Shown: piece by piece, positions 21,299 to 29,400 of the stretch
Numbering within the stretch: position 1 is the stretch's first letter
How the letters are laid out: each line of letters starts with the position of its first letter
Assembly: GCA_900318585.1 (NCBI GenBank)
Contig: ONKY01000064.1
Span: forward strand, 1-32,321
Origin: an uncultured Prevotellaceae bacterium
GTDB taxonomy: Bacteria > Bacteroidota > Bacteroidia > Bacteroidales > Bacteroidaceae
Direction: 5' to 3'
DNA length: 32,321 nt
Position numbers and translations under genes: made by a program
Notes under the pieces: generated by a model
Database searches by the model: none
The model's input: the letters and a program-made list of their open reading frames with translations, nothing else
Told to the model about the DNA's origin: nothing

Positions 21299-22193
21299 AA
21301 GTTGAGCAGGAGCGTGGAGTTGCGGCCTACACTCTTGTAATAGGTATCCATCAGCTTCGAGAGGCTTTTTACGTGTTCATTCTACGTTTCGTGATAGAAC
21401 CAGCCCGGACGGATGCTGGTGTTTGTTTCGCCAGGCACCCATGAGTCGCCGTCTTCCAGTCCGTAGTGCAGCATGGGCCACGTCACCTCGCCGTCGTGGT
21501 TGAGCAGGCTCCAGTTCGTCTCGCCCACGTTTCCGGCCTCGGTGCCCACCCAGCGCAGGTCGCCGCGGTCGCTGCCGTCGTTCCAGATGAGACAGTTGGG
21601 TTGTAGCTCACGTATCATCTTGTAGGTCTCGGGCCACTCGTAGTAGGTCGTGCGGTCAATCTTGCGCACTTCATTGGCTCCGCCATACCAGCCGTCGCCA
21701 CCGTTGGCACCGTCAAACCACACCTCGAAGATGTCGCCATAGTTGGTGAGCAACTCGCGCAGCTGGTTGCGGAAGTAGGTCACGTATGCCGGTCGGCCGT
21801 ACTCAGCGTGGTTTCTGTCCCACGGCGAGAGATAGACGGCAAACTTCAGCCCCTCCTCGCGACAGGCGTCGGCCAGCTCGCGCACCACGTCGCCCTTACC
21901 ATTCTTCCATGGCGTATTCTTCACAGAGTACTCGGTGTAGGCACTGGGCCACATGCAGAAGCCACAATGGTGCTTGGCGGTGAAGATGATACCCCTCATG
22001 CCCGCCTGCTTGCAGACACGTGCCCACTGGCGGCAGTCGAGGTCGGAAGGGTTAAACAGCTGCAGGTCCTCGTTGCCGAAGCCCCACTCCTGGTCGGTGT
22101 AGGTGTTCATCGAGTAGTGGATGAACGCATACATCTCCATGTCCTGCCAGCGCAGCTGGTTCTCTGTGGGTACGGGGCCGCAGGGGGCAGGAA

Positions 22194-22337
22194 GGCTTTG
22201 CCGAGCTCCGTCGCGACTCGGCCATTCCCAAGCGAGCTTGGATGGCTCTCGCTGCTCCGTCCCTTGGCTCTGCCGAGCTCCGTCGCGACTCGGCCATTCC
22301 CAAGCGAGCTTGGATGGCTCTCGCTGCTCCGTCCCTT
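22194..22337 (-). repeat. Two tandem 72-bp units in the GH29 5' region
   Basis: Units 22194-22265 and 22266-22337 differ at one base (22198 T versus 22270 C). Each encodes 24 residues starting QGTEQREPSKLAWEWP and ending GARQS, directly after the signal peptide. Each unit contains CCAAGC-GA-GCTTGG and CCGAG...CTCGG stems, with TCGCGA inside the latter. Confidence 0.9.
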
Positions 22338-22442
22338 GCGCGGATACTTGAACCATCGCCAGCAACAAGGCACAGACAGTACTGCACGTGTGGCGGTACA
22401 ACTTCGGGAAGCAGTTCTTAGTTATTCGGTTCATTTCGGTTG

Positions 22443-22450
22443 CAAATTTA
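22443..22450 (-). promoter_or_regulatory. -7 box (TAAATTTG) of the GH29-GH115-GH2 operon
   Basis: The minus strand reads TAAATTTGCAACCGAAATG. The box ends 8 nt from the GH29 ATG, so the mRNA would be nearly leaderless. The 97-bp gap to GH5 (22435-22531) otherwise holds A/T-rich TTCACTTTTCCC-type simple repeat; no clear terminator for GH5 is seen. Confidence 0.5.
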
Positions 22451-22531
22451 CTAATTATTTTTTCAATTATTGTATGATTTCTTTCCCTTTCACTGATCAC
22501 TTCTCACTGTTCACTTTTCCCTCTTCCCTTT

Positions 22532-23878
22532 TTATCGTATGTATTTTTTCCCGTTCATAATGAATAGACCACTGTCTGGGATGCTCGTCAGCAGACGGCC
22601 CTGCAGGTCGTAGACGTAAGACTCATCTCCCCAAGCCTCCCCCCAACCCCCTCCTGTAGAGGGGGGGAGGCAGGGGGTGATGCTTGATACGGGCCACTTG
22701 ACGGAGGCGCAGCCATCGATGATGCCGTCGAGGGCTTTTTGGTTGAATACAGTGAGCGTCTTGCGGTTCAGTACGTCCATTGAGGGACGCTGGCAGTTGT
22801 TGGTGTCCCACACGAAGGGAACAACACCGTTGTAGACGGCATAGCGGCAGAGGGTGTAGTACCAGCTGTAGATGCTGGCATCGTGCTTCTCCTGGCTCTC
22901 GCCCTTAGGCATAGTGCGCCACAGCGTGCCGAACTCACCCATGATGACAGGGATACCCTTCGAGGTATATTTGGTGCGCATCTGCCGCATCTGAGTCTGC
23001 ATATAGGCTTCCTCACCCCAGGTGACGTTGTGCTTCGATCCGCTGAAGTGGTTGCCTGAGCCCCAGTAATACGCCTGATTGCCCCACGACTCGTCCTTGG
23101 TCATCATCGTGAAGTTATAGGGGGCGTAGAAGTGTACCTCGAGCATCATGGCATTGGGCACATTGTCCTGGGGCATCACGTCGTAGTTTGTCGCCAGGTC
23201 AACGCTCGTACTCGGCGCTTGTACGATCAGTACACGTGAGGCATTATTGCCGCCTGTCTGCCGCACGGCGTTGACAAAAGCCTGCTGGTAGCGTATCAGT
23301 GTGGCTATGTCGCCAGCCTTGTCCTTGCTGTTGTCGCCAGCGGCGTCAGGCTCGTTCATGCCAGCGAAGAGCAGGTGGTGGTCGTAGTTACGGAAGCGGT
23401 TGGCAATCTGCTTCCACAGCATACCGAGGATAAAGCAGTTCTTGCTGACGGAGGATTCCGTACGTTCGGCAAACGACTTCTCTATCCAGCCGTTGTCATA
23501 GTGGTCGTTCAGGATGACGTAGAGACCGTCGTTGATACAATAGTCCACAACCTGCTGCACGCGGTCCATCCATTTCGTGTCGATGTTATAGTTCGCATCG
23601 CAATGCACATACCATGAGCAAGGTATGCGCACGGAGCGGAAGCCCTGCGCCTTGACAAAGTCGATAATCTCCTGCGTGGTCTTGGAACCCTGCCACGCCG
23701 TCTCCCATTTGATGGGGTCGCTGATCCAGTCACAAGGGCCGGGCTCCATCGTGTTGCCGAGGTTCCAGCCGGGATACATGTCGGCAGCCATCTCCGTAGC
23801 GGTGGGCTGTGCTACTGCGTAGATAAGTGATAGGTGATAAATGATAAGTGATAAGAAAATAGCTCTAAAGGTTTTCAT
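22532..23878 (-). CDS. GH5 family endoglucanase-like glycoside hydrolase, secreted
   Basis: A 448-residue secreted GH5 enzyme. The signal peptide is followed by the barrel starting 'MYPGWNLGNTMEPG'. The acid/base is Glu176 in 'FAGMNEPD' and the nucleophile is Glu315 in 'VIMGEFGT'. Such enzymes cleave beta-1,4-glucan, xyloglucan or mannan backbones; I cannot assign a subfamily. The C-terminus 'YVYDLQGRLLTSIPDSG...NGKKYIR' is the short conserved tail found on many Prevotella secreted proteins, probably a sorting-type tail. A G/C-rich repeat element lies in frame just before that tail (LPPSTGGGWGEAWG). The signal-peptide core is encoded by a TTATCACTTATC repeat. The start is set by the ATG 18 nt after a TATCTTTG promoter. 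It is transcribed divergently from the next gene. Confidence 0.9.
   Translation of the reverse strand: MKTFRAIFLSLIIYHLSLIYAVAQPTATEMAADMYPGWNLGNTMEPGPCDWISDPIKWETAWQGSKTTQEIIDFVKAQGFRSVRIPCSWYVHCDANYNIDTKWMDRVQQVVDYCINDGLYVILNDHYDNGWIEKSFAERTESSVSKNCFILGMLWKQIANRFRNYDHHLLFAGMNEPDAAGDNSKDKAGDIATLIRYQQAFVNAVRQTGGNNASRVLIVQAPSTSVDLATNYDVMPQDNVPNAMMLEVHFYAPYNFTMMTKDESWGNQAYYWGSGNHFSGSKHNVTWGEEAYMQTQMRQMRTKYTSKGIPVIMGEFGTLWRTMPKGESQEKHDASIYSWYYTLCRYAVYNGVVPFVWDTNNCQRPSMDVLNRKTLTVFNQKALDGIIDGCASVKWPVSSITPCLPPSTGGGWGEAWGDESYVYDLQGRLLTSIPDSGLFIMNGKKYIR
22629..22670. repeat. G/C-rich hairpin element in GH5 (42 bp)
   Basis: On the GH5 coding strand: CCTCCCCCCCTC, TACAG, GAGGGGG, TTGGGGGGAGGCTTGGGG. 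It is in the opposite orientation relative to its host gene compared with the GH29 copies and is translated as PPSTGGGWGEAWG. The C7 and G6 runs are each one base longer than in GH29 copy 3. Confidence 0.88.
23821..23858 (-). repeat. Simple repeat encoding the GH5 signal-peptide core
   Basis: The plus strand contains AAGTGATA, GGTGATAAATGATA and AAGTGATA. The coding strand TTATCACTTATCA-type units give FLSLIIYHLSLIYA, the hydrophobic core of the signal peptide. Confidence 0.6.
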
Positions 23879-23896
23879 CGTCTGATATTTTTGCTG

Positions 23897-23904
23897 CAAA
23901 GATA
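23897..23904 (-). promoter_or_regulatory. -7 box (TATCTTTG) of GH5
   Basis: The minus strand has TATCTTTGCAGCAAAAATA, with the box ending 18 nt before the GH5 ATG. It shares the 13-mer TATCTTTGCAGCA with the promoters at 6162 and 26388. Confidence 0.6.
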
Positions 23905-23951
23905 ACACAATTATTTGGAATGGAAGGGAAACTGTGTGCAATAATGTGGAA

Positions 23952-24022
23952 AAAATGTTTCCTGTACCACATTTCTGTTGGTGGCGAAACATATTTTCGC
24001 CTATCGGAAACATTTTGCCGCC
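23952..24022. promoter_or_regulatory. Candidate operator cluster in the divergent GH5 / secreted-protein region
   Basis: Inverted and direct repeats built on GAAACAT lie between the two divergent promoters: AAAATGTTTCC (23952-23962), the hairpin GGCGAAA-CATATT-TTCGCC (23983-24001) and GGAAACATTTTGCC (24006-24019). The two forward GAAACAT copies are 21 bp apart, two helical turns. They are plausible binding sites for the HTCS or another regulator; this is inference from symmetry and position only. Confidence 0.4.
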
Positions 24023-26363
24023 TGTAAAGGGCGAAAAATCCCTACCTTTGCCGCAAGAATACTTAGGCGACAAGCCGGTAGTCGAGCGGCTCACCACGCT
24101 CATCGCCAACAGCCAGGCGCTCATTGACGAGGCAGACATCTACAGCGGGTATATTGAACAGCTGAAGGCTGACATTGCCAAGGCTGACGAACTGTTAGGC
24201 GGCAATGATACGGGCGCACAGGAAAACCTCTTCACCGCCTTCCTGGCCGACTATGAAGAGGCTGTCAAGAACAAGGAGAACTACAAGGCAGCTGCCGAAC
24301 TCCTGAAACAGGCCTTCGCGGCACTCATGCTCGGCGAGTCGGAACAGATGGATATGCTGTCCGACTATATCTACGACAACGATCTTCAAGTCAAGATAGA
24401 GGAACATGCTTACGGCAACGAGACGCTCGACGAGGTGATTGACACGCTGGCCGAACTGGTGGAGAAGGCAAAGAACTCAGTCATTGCGGCCGGTGCCGAC
24501 GTGACCAACCTGCTGGTGAACGGACGGTTTGACAGTGTGGGCGGATGGACGGCCACCCTTAACGATTTCAGCATCGACACAGGCAAGCAGGTGCTGGAAC
24601 GCTGGTGGGGCGACTGGAAAGCCGAGCAGGTGGTGGAGAACGTGCCCAACGGCACCTACCGTCTTGAGGTGCAGGGCTTCCAGTGGTGCTCGTGGGACTG
24701 GGGACAGGCTGAGAGCGACTGGAACGGCGGTGACGGCAGCCCCACGTACAAGGTGAACTCGAAAGTGCGCCTGAACGACAGCGAGGTGACCATCCACAAC
24801 GTATTCGCCTGCGGAAAGACCGACATCAAGGAGGGCTATCAGGCTAACGACTACTGTGTTCCCAACGATGCTAACGTGGCCGTGAAGTTCTTTGACCTGG
24901 GCTTATATAATAATGTGGTAGAAACCACGGTGACCGACCACCGACTGAAGGTGGAGTTCGACTGCTCGGCAAACGGCTTCTGGAACTGCTTCCGTAACCT
25001 GCGCCTCTATTACATAGGTGCCAACATGGAAGAGGCTACCAATAACCTGAAGAATGCCATAGCACAGGCTGACCAGCAGCTGCAGCAGAAGATGGAGGGC
25101 AGCATCCGCAAGGCCCTGGAAGAGGCGAAAGCCACAGGCTTTCGCCTCCTGGCCGACAGCGGAGCTAAGTTCGACGATGTGAACGATGCCGCTTCCGCCC
25201 TTCTGACACTATTGGAGCAGGCTGCCGTGAGCATCACGGAGTATGCACGACTGGCTACCGTTCTGGCCCGTGCCGAAGAGACACTGGCCAATACACAGAC
25301 CGCTGCCACCGAAGCAGGTGCGCAGCTGAAGGCGCTCTACGACGCGACATGGGCTGACTACCAGTCGGACTACCCCGCACTCGCTACTGCTAACGTAGGA
25401 GCAACCATTGAGCAGATAGAAACCCTCATGTCCGAGGCATTGATTGGCGGCGGCATCAAAGCGGGCGACGATATCACCAGCCTGTTGGCCAACCCCAGCT
25501 TCGAGAATACCTACGGCAACGATGTGTCGGTGGGTAATGCTGCCCACACCGTGCCCTACGGATGGGCAATGCGCATCGAGGGCAAGGAGTGCCACAGCGC
25601 CCAGGAACTGACCGATGCCGGCATCAACAGCTGGACGGCCATCGAGGAGAATGACTACACAACCGACGGCAAACACTCCTACTGCCTGCTCTCGGCACCC
25701 GTGCCCGACAGCTATCTCTATCAGCGTGTCAGCGGACTGCCCGCAGGAACCTACCGGGTGACTGTCGACATGAACGTGACCTACGACGGAGGATGCTCGC
25801 GTCTCACCGGACAGCGCCTGCTGGCCAACGACCACGCACAGTACTACGGCAAGGAGGAATACTCCATCGCTTCCGAGCTCGACCGTCTGCATCCTGAGGA
25901 GAAGGGTCGCTCCTTCGCCGGCTACGAGGAGGTGAACACCAACGAGACAGGCGCCTCGGGCGACATGGGCAACATGTCGACGCTCAGCGTAGAGGTGACC
26001 ATCGGCAGGGGCGAGGTGCTGGAACTGGGTGTGCGCACCGACAACAACAAGGAGGCCATGAATCGCAACTACGAAGAGAACTGGTGGGACTGCACCGGAC
26101 GCTTCAAGATTGACAACTTCCGACTCTACTGCGTCAGCATTGATGCTACGGGCATCAGGGCAATGGATAATGGACAATTGATAATGGATAATGCAGTCTA
26201 CGACCTGCAGGGCCGACGCGTGTATTCCATTCCCGAGCAGAACTCGCCCGCTCGACCTTTGGTCGCTTTCAAAGAAAGAACCCGTAGCCTTTCACCCTTC
26301 CCCCGTCACTCTTCACTTAAGTCAGGCGTGTATATCAAGAATGGTAAAAAGTATGTGAAATAA
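23955..26363 (+). CDS. Secreted-type protein with coiled-coil and carbohydrate-binding-like domains; 5' end abnormal
   Basis: Real coding sequence runs from about 24060 to 26363. It begins with helical repeats ('EYLGDKPVVERLTTLIANSQ'), then a jelly-roll-like region ('VTNLLVNGRFDSVGGWTATL' to 'CFRNLRLYYIG'), a second helical segment, another jelly-roll ('LLANPSFENTYGNDVSVGNA' to 'WWDCTGRFKIDNFRLYCVS') and the tail 'VYDLQGRRV...SGVYIKNGKKYVK'. The pattern resembles Prevotella surface proteins with CBM-like modules; no catalytic motif is recognised. The expected ATG and signal peptide are absent: the only in-frame starts (GTG 23934, ATG 23955) precede a TACCTTTG promoter box and give a non-signal, operator-overlapping leader. 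The gene is therefore probably 5'-truncated or recombined. The tail is interrupted by in-frame repeats at 26162-26193 and 26227-26294. Confidence 0.65.
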   Translation: MFPVPHFCWWRNIFSPIGNILPPVKGEKSLPLPQEYLGDKPVVERLTTLIANSQALIDEADIYSGYIEQLKADIAKADELLGGNDTGAQENLFTAFLADYEEAVKNKENYKAAAELLKQAFAALMLGESEQMDMLSDYIYDNDLQVKIEEHAYGNETLDEVIDTLAELVEKAKNSVIAAGADVTNLLVNGRFDSVGGWTATLNDFSIDTGKQVLERWWGDWKAEQVVENVPNGTYRLEVQGFQWCSWDWGQAESDWNGGDGSPTYKVNSKVRLNDSEVTIHNVFACGKTDIKEGYQANDYCVPNDANVAVKFFDLGLYNNVVETTVTDHRLKVEFDCSANGFWNCFRNLRLYYIGANMEEATNNLKNAIAQADQQLQQKMEGSIRKALEEAKATGFRLLADSGAKFDDVNDAASALLTLLEQAAVSITEYARLATVLARAEETLANTQTAATEAGAQLKALYDATWADYQSDYPALATANVGATIEQIETLMSEALIGGGIKAGDDITSLLANPSFENTYGNDVSVGNAAHTVPYGWAMRIEGKECHSAQELTDAGINSWTAIEENDYTTDGKHSYCLLSAPVPDSYLYQRVSGLPAGTYRVTVDMNVTYDGGCSRLTGQRLLANDHAQYYGKEEYSIASELDRLHPEEKGRSFAGYEEVNTNETGASGDMGNMSTLSVEVTIGRGEVLELGVRTDNNKEAMNRNYEENWWDCTGRFKIDNFRLYCVSIDATGIRAMDNGQLIMDNAVYDLQGRRVYSIPEQNSPARPLVAFKERTRSLSPFPRHSSLKSGVYIKNGKKYVK
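24043..24050 (+). promoter_or_regulatory. Candidate -7 box (TACCTTTG)
   Basis: TACCTTTG matches TAnnTTTG but lies inside the open frame, only about 10 nt before clearly coding-type sequence begins. It may be the original promoter left after loss of the start region. The reverse strand just downstream (24051-24091) contains CCGCTCGAC, GTCGC and TTCTTGCG in the order found in the 69-bp repeat; this could be a decayed copy, at low confidence. Confidence 0.35.
26162..26193 (+). repeat. AATGGATAATG direct repeat in the protein tail
   Basis: AATGGATAATG occurs twice (26162-26172 and 26183-26193) around GACAATTGAT. It is translated as MDNGQLIMDN just before 'VYDLQGRR'. This resembles the TAATTGATAATG-type simple repeats of Bacteroidota intergenic regions. 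Confidence 0.6.
26227..26294 (+). repeat. Composite palindromic repeat, copy C ('filled' site)
   Basis: CCATTCCCGAGCAGAACTCG is followed by the 33-bp element CGCTCGACC-TTT-GGTCG-CTTTC-AAA-GAAAG-AAC (26249-26281), then CCCGTAGCCTTTC. The same flanks occur at 29734-29770 without the element. It is translated as PEQNSPARPLVAFKERTRSL. Confidence 0.85.
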
Positions 26364-26387
26364 GCTGCTATTTTCGGATTTATTTCG

Positions 26388-26395
26388 TATCTTTG
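26388..26395 (+). promoter_or_regulatory. -7 box (TATCTTTG) of the HTCS gene
   Basis: TATCTTTGCAGCAGAATGAAG: the box ends 8 nt before the ATG at 26403, so the transcript would start within a few bases of the start codon. Confidence 0.6.
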
Positions 26396-26402
26396 CAGCA
26401 GA

Positions 26403-29400
26403 ATGAAGCACAGAAGGCACAGAGGGCGCAGAGAATACAGAGGACACAGAGGGCTTTTCCTCTTGTGGGTACTCTTCTCTGTGCTCTCTGTCTTTTCTGC
26501 GTCCTCTGTCTCATCTGCGTCCTCTGTGCCCACCCTGTTCAGAACACTGGGCATACGCGATGGTCTGCGCAGCAACTCGGTGACGAGTCTGCTGGCCGAC
26601 AGTCGCGGTTACCTGTGGATAGGCACCAGCCAGGGCCTGAACCGTTACGACGGCCATGAGGTGAAGACCCGCTTTCCTGAGAGCAATGACCCTCGGCTGC
26701 GCGAGGTATTCAACAATCCCGTGACATCGATGGAGGAGGATGCCGAGGGACGTATCTGGATAGAGTGTGAAAGCGGTGCCTGCTATGTCTACGACACCCG
26801 TATGGCACGGTTCTTTACAGAGACCTCCGCGAAAGACTACGATTGGACGCGTCAGCGGAATTGGAGCCTGCGTACCGACGGAGCGCAAGAAAGCGGCAGT
26901 GCCGGGCGCAGCGACCTGGCGGCGGAACTGCTGAGGGACATCGGCATCACGTGCGACGGGAAATATAAGGTCAAGGTGGGAAACAAGGGAACTCTGTGGG
27001 TGCTCACCCGCGACAGCATCTGCCGCTACGACTGCATCGCCCGGGAACTGAAGACGTGGAAAATCAGTCTTTCACCCATCACCCAACACCTATCACCCAA
27101 CGCTATTGTAGAGGTGTCCGACGGTTTGTATATCAGCTCTGACCATGCCGTGTGGCACTTCATCAGCAGCACGGGCGAGCTGCAGCGTCAGACACTGCCC
27201 GATGTCATGCAGCGGTCGATAGGCGAGCACAGTCTGATGGCCGATGCCGACGGCACGCTGTGGGTCTATAGCACGCGCGAAGAGCACGTCTGCCGATTCA
27301 TCGTCGGCGGACGATGCGTGAGAGAGATGATCAGCCTGCCTCAGACAACAGGGGCTTCGCAGAACAATGCCATCCGCGACATGATGGACGACGGACGGGG
27401 CAACATCTGGATAGCCACCGACCATAAGGGACTGTTTGTCTATCATAAAAAGGACGGCAACATCACAGCCATACGTAATCAGCGCGAGAAACTGCTCTCA
27501 TTGGCTTCCGACAATGCCACCTGTCTGGCCGCCGACCGCGATGGAACTATCTGGGTAGGCCACATGAAGGCGGGACTCTCCTATACCAGCAGTGCCAACA
27601 GCATCATGCAGCCCCATGCCCTACAGTGCGGCGACATTCTCACTATGGAATACGACACACAGGGGCGTCTGTGGATGGGCACCGACGGCAACGGCGTCTA
27701 CATCCAACAGACTGACGGTAGCATCGTGAAGACGGCACTGCCCAACATCACAGTGATGGACCTGCTCAGCGACGGACATGGAGGCGTATGGGCAGGAACC
27801 TACAACCAAGGGCTTTACCATCTCGCTGATGCTCATAGGTGGGAGCATTTCTCCGTAGATAACGGTTCTTTCCCCATTGCAGAGGCATGGACACTGGCTG
27901 CCGACGACGAGGGAAACATCTGGGCATCGTCGCCCATCAGCAAGACCGTCATCTTTACCCCCTCTGCGGTTGGGGGACAGGGAAAGGCTTACACCATCCT
28001 CACCACAGATGACGGCGGCAACATTCACGGCAACAGCCTCCTGTACGACGGTGCAGGAACGATGTATATTGCCTCGGTCTACGGGCTGTGGAGCTTTGAC
28101 CTAACGGGACGAGTCGCGAAGGAACTTGGCGGAGCCAAGAGCGGAAAGCGCAAGGTGGCTTTCGGCAACAGGAAGGGAACGCAGCAGTGGCTGAGCCAGA
28201 TGATTACCGACGTGGCCATTGACCGCCGGCAGGGACTGATGGTGCTCACCCACTACGAGGGTGTCACCGTCTTCGACATGAAGCAGGACACGCTCTACTA
28301 TCTCCGTTGTCCGAGCGGTGACGTCATCAAAGGTATGGCCCGCGACCACGACGGTACCTACTGGCTCTGCACCACAAGCGGCAGCGTGGCCAGCATACTG
28401 CCAGTGAAAAACTCTTCTCTCTTCACTATTCACTATTCACTCTTCTCTCCCAGCGTAGGCATACCCCAGTTCTATTTCAACGGCGATGCCATGACCTGTT
28501 CTCCACAAGGCGATATACTCATGGGCGGCACCGAGGGATACATGAGCATCAATCCCCGGCTGCTGATGTCGGCTAAGCACGAAGACCGCAACCTCATCAT
28601 CAGCGAGATTGCCGTCGGCGACAGCCTGCTCAACGAACAGACCAGCGTCGTCAGCCTTAGCCACGATGCTGCCCACCTCACCGTGAAGTTTTTCCCCGGC
28701 TGTTTAGAGGGTATCCAGCGTATGCACTACGCCTACCGCTTGGTGGGGCAGATGAGTGAGTGGGCGACGACCGACCACAACTACGTTTCGTTCCATGCCC
28801 TGCCGCCCGGCGACTACACCCTCCAGCTGTGCATCTGCCAGGAGGACGGCACCATGAGTACGCCCCGCTCACTGCGCATCAGCGTGTCACCCCCGTTCTA
28901 CCGTTCTGTTCCTATGTATATCGTCTATGCACTGATGCTCATCGCCATTGCCTTCCTCCTCTTGCACAGGATGCGCAAGCGACAGCAGGAGCGCACCGAG
29001 CAACAGCGGCAGCTCATGGAACGCCAGAAGACGGAGCAAATCACCGAGATGAAGTTGCAGTTCTTCACCAACATCAGTCACGACCTGCGCACGCCGCTCA
29101 CACTGATCATCTCGCCCCTCGAGCAGATCGTGAAAAAGATGAAGGAGGGGAAAACACCCGATAATCTGTCTGTCCAGCTCAAGAACATCCATAAGAACGC
29201 GCAACAGCTGCTGGGTGAGGTGAACGCCCTGCTCGACTTCCGCCGCCTTGACGCGGGGGGCGAGACGCTGAACTTGCAACGCGGCGACATCGTCGACCAC
29301 CTGAACAGCATCCTCATTTCCTTCGGCGACTACGCCGAGGAACGGGACATCCGCCTCAGCTTCGACCACGACACCGACAGCTTCATCATGGACTACGACC

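Larger units (their letters stand above)
20412..22434 (-). pseudogene. GH29 alpha-L-fucosidase, interrupted (stop codon plus frameshift)
   Basis: The sequence reads as one secreted GH29 fucosidase broken into pieces. The first piece (22434-21382) has a signal peptide ending near 'VQVSAQ', a 24-residue segment repeated twice, and the barrel with nucleophile Asp241 in 'EVWFDGANGG'; it stops at TAG (21384-21382) right after 'GWFYHET'. The same frame continues with conserved GH29 sequence 'NEHVKSLSKLMDTYYKSVG' and 'RNSTLLLNFP', then shifts frame at a G/C-rich repeat (21259-21298). Family sequence 'GRIHPTDSLRGIAFNKMIHE' resumes in the other frame and runs into an F5/8-type C-terminal region with further inserts, ending at 20412. 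It is probably a non-functional or decaying gene; the two pieces could be annotated as separate CDSs (20412-21212 and 21382-22434). Assembly error is possible for the frameshift but less so for the TAG. Confidence 0.85.

Noticed and set aside
21382-21384. TAG recoding (read-through) in GH29
   Set aside because: No other in-frame TAG use or recoding signal was seen and a frameshift follows, so decay is simpler.
22194-22337. CRISPR array
   Set aside because: There are only two units, directly adjacent and without spacers, and they are translated; no cas genes are present in the window.
23879-24139. N-terminal extension of the GH5 gene by 87 codons
   Set aside because: It would read through the GH5 promoter and the operator-like region; the ATG at 23878 directly precedes a signal peptide.
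26306-26575. 89-codon minus-strand frame (rich in E, D, T then Cys/Leu)
   Set aside because: It is the reverse reading of the CAGAGG inverted repeat and HTCS start, not an independent gene.
27955-27985. CCCCCTCTGCGGTTGGGGG in the HTCS as a G/C-rich element copy
   Set aside because: A C5/G5 stem is possible, but the core and the conserved downstream arm are absent; left undecided.
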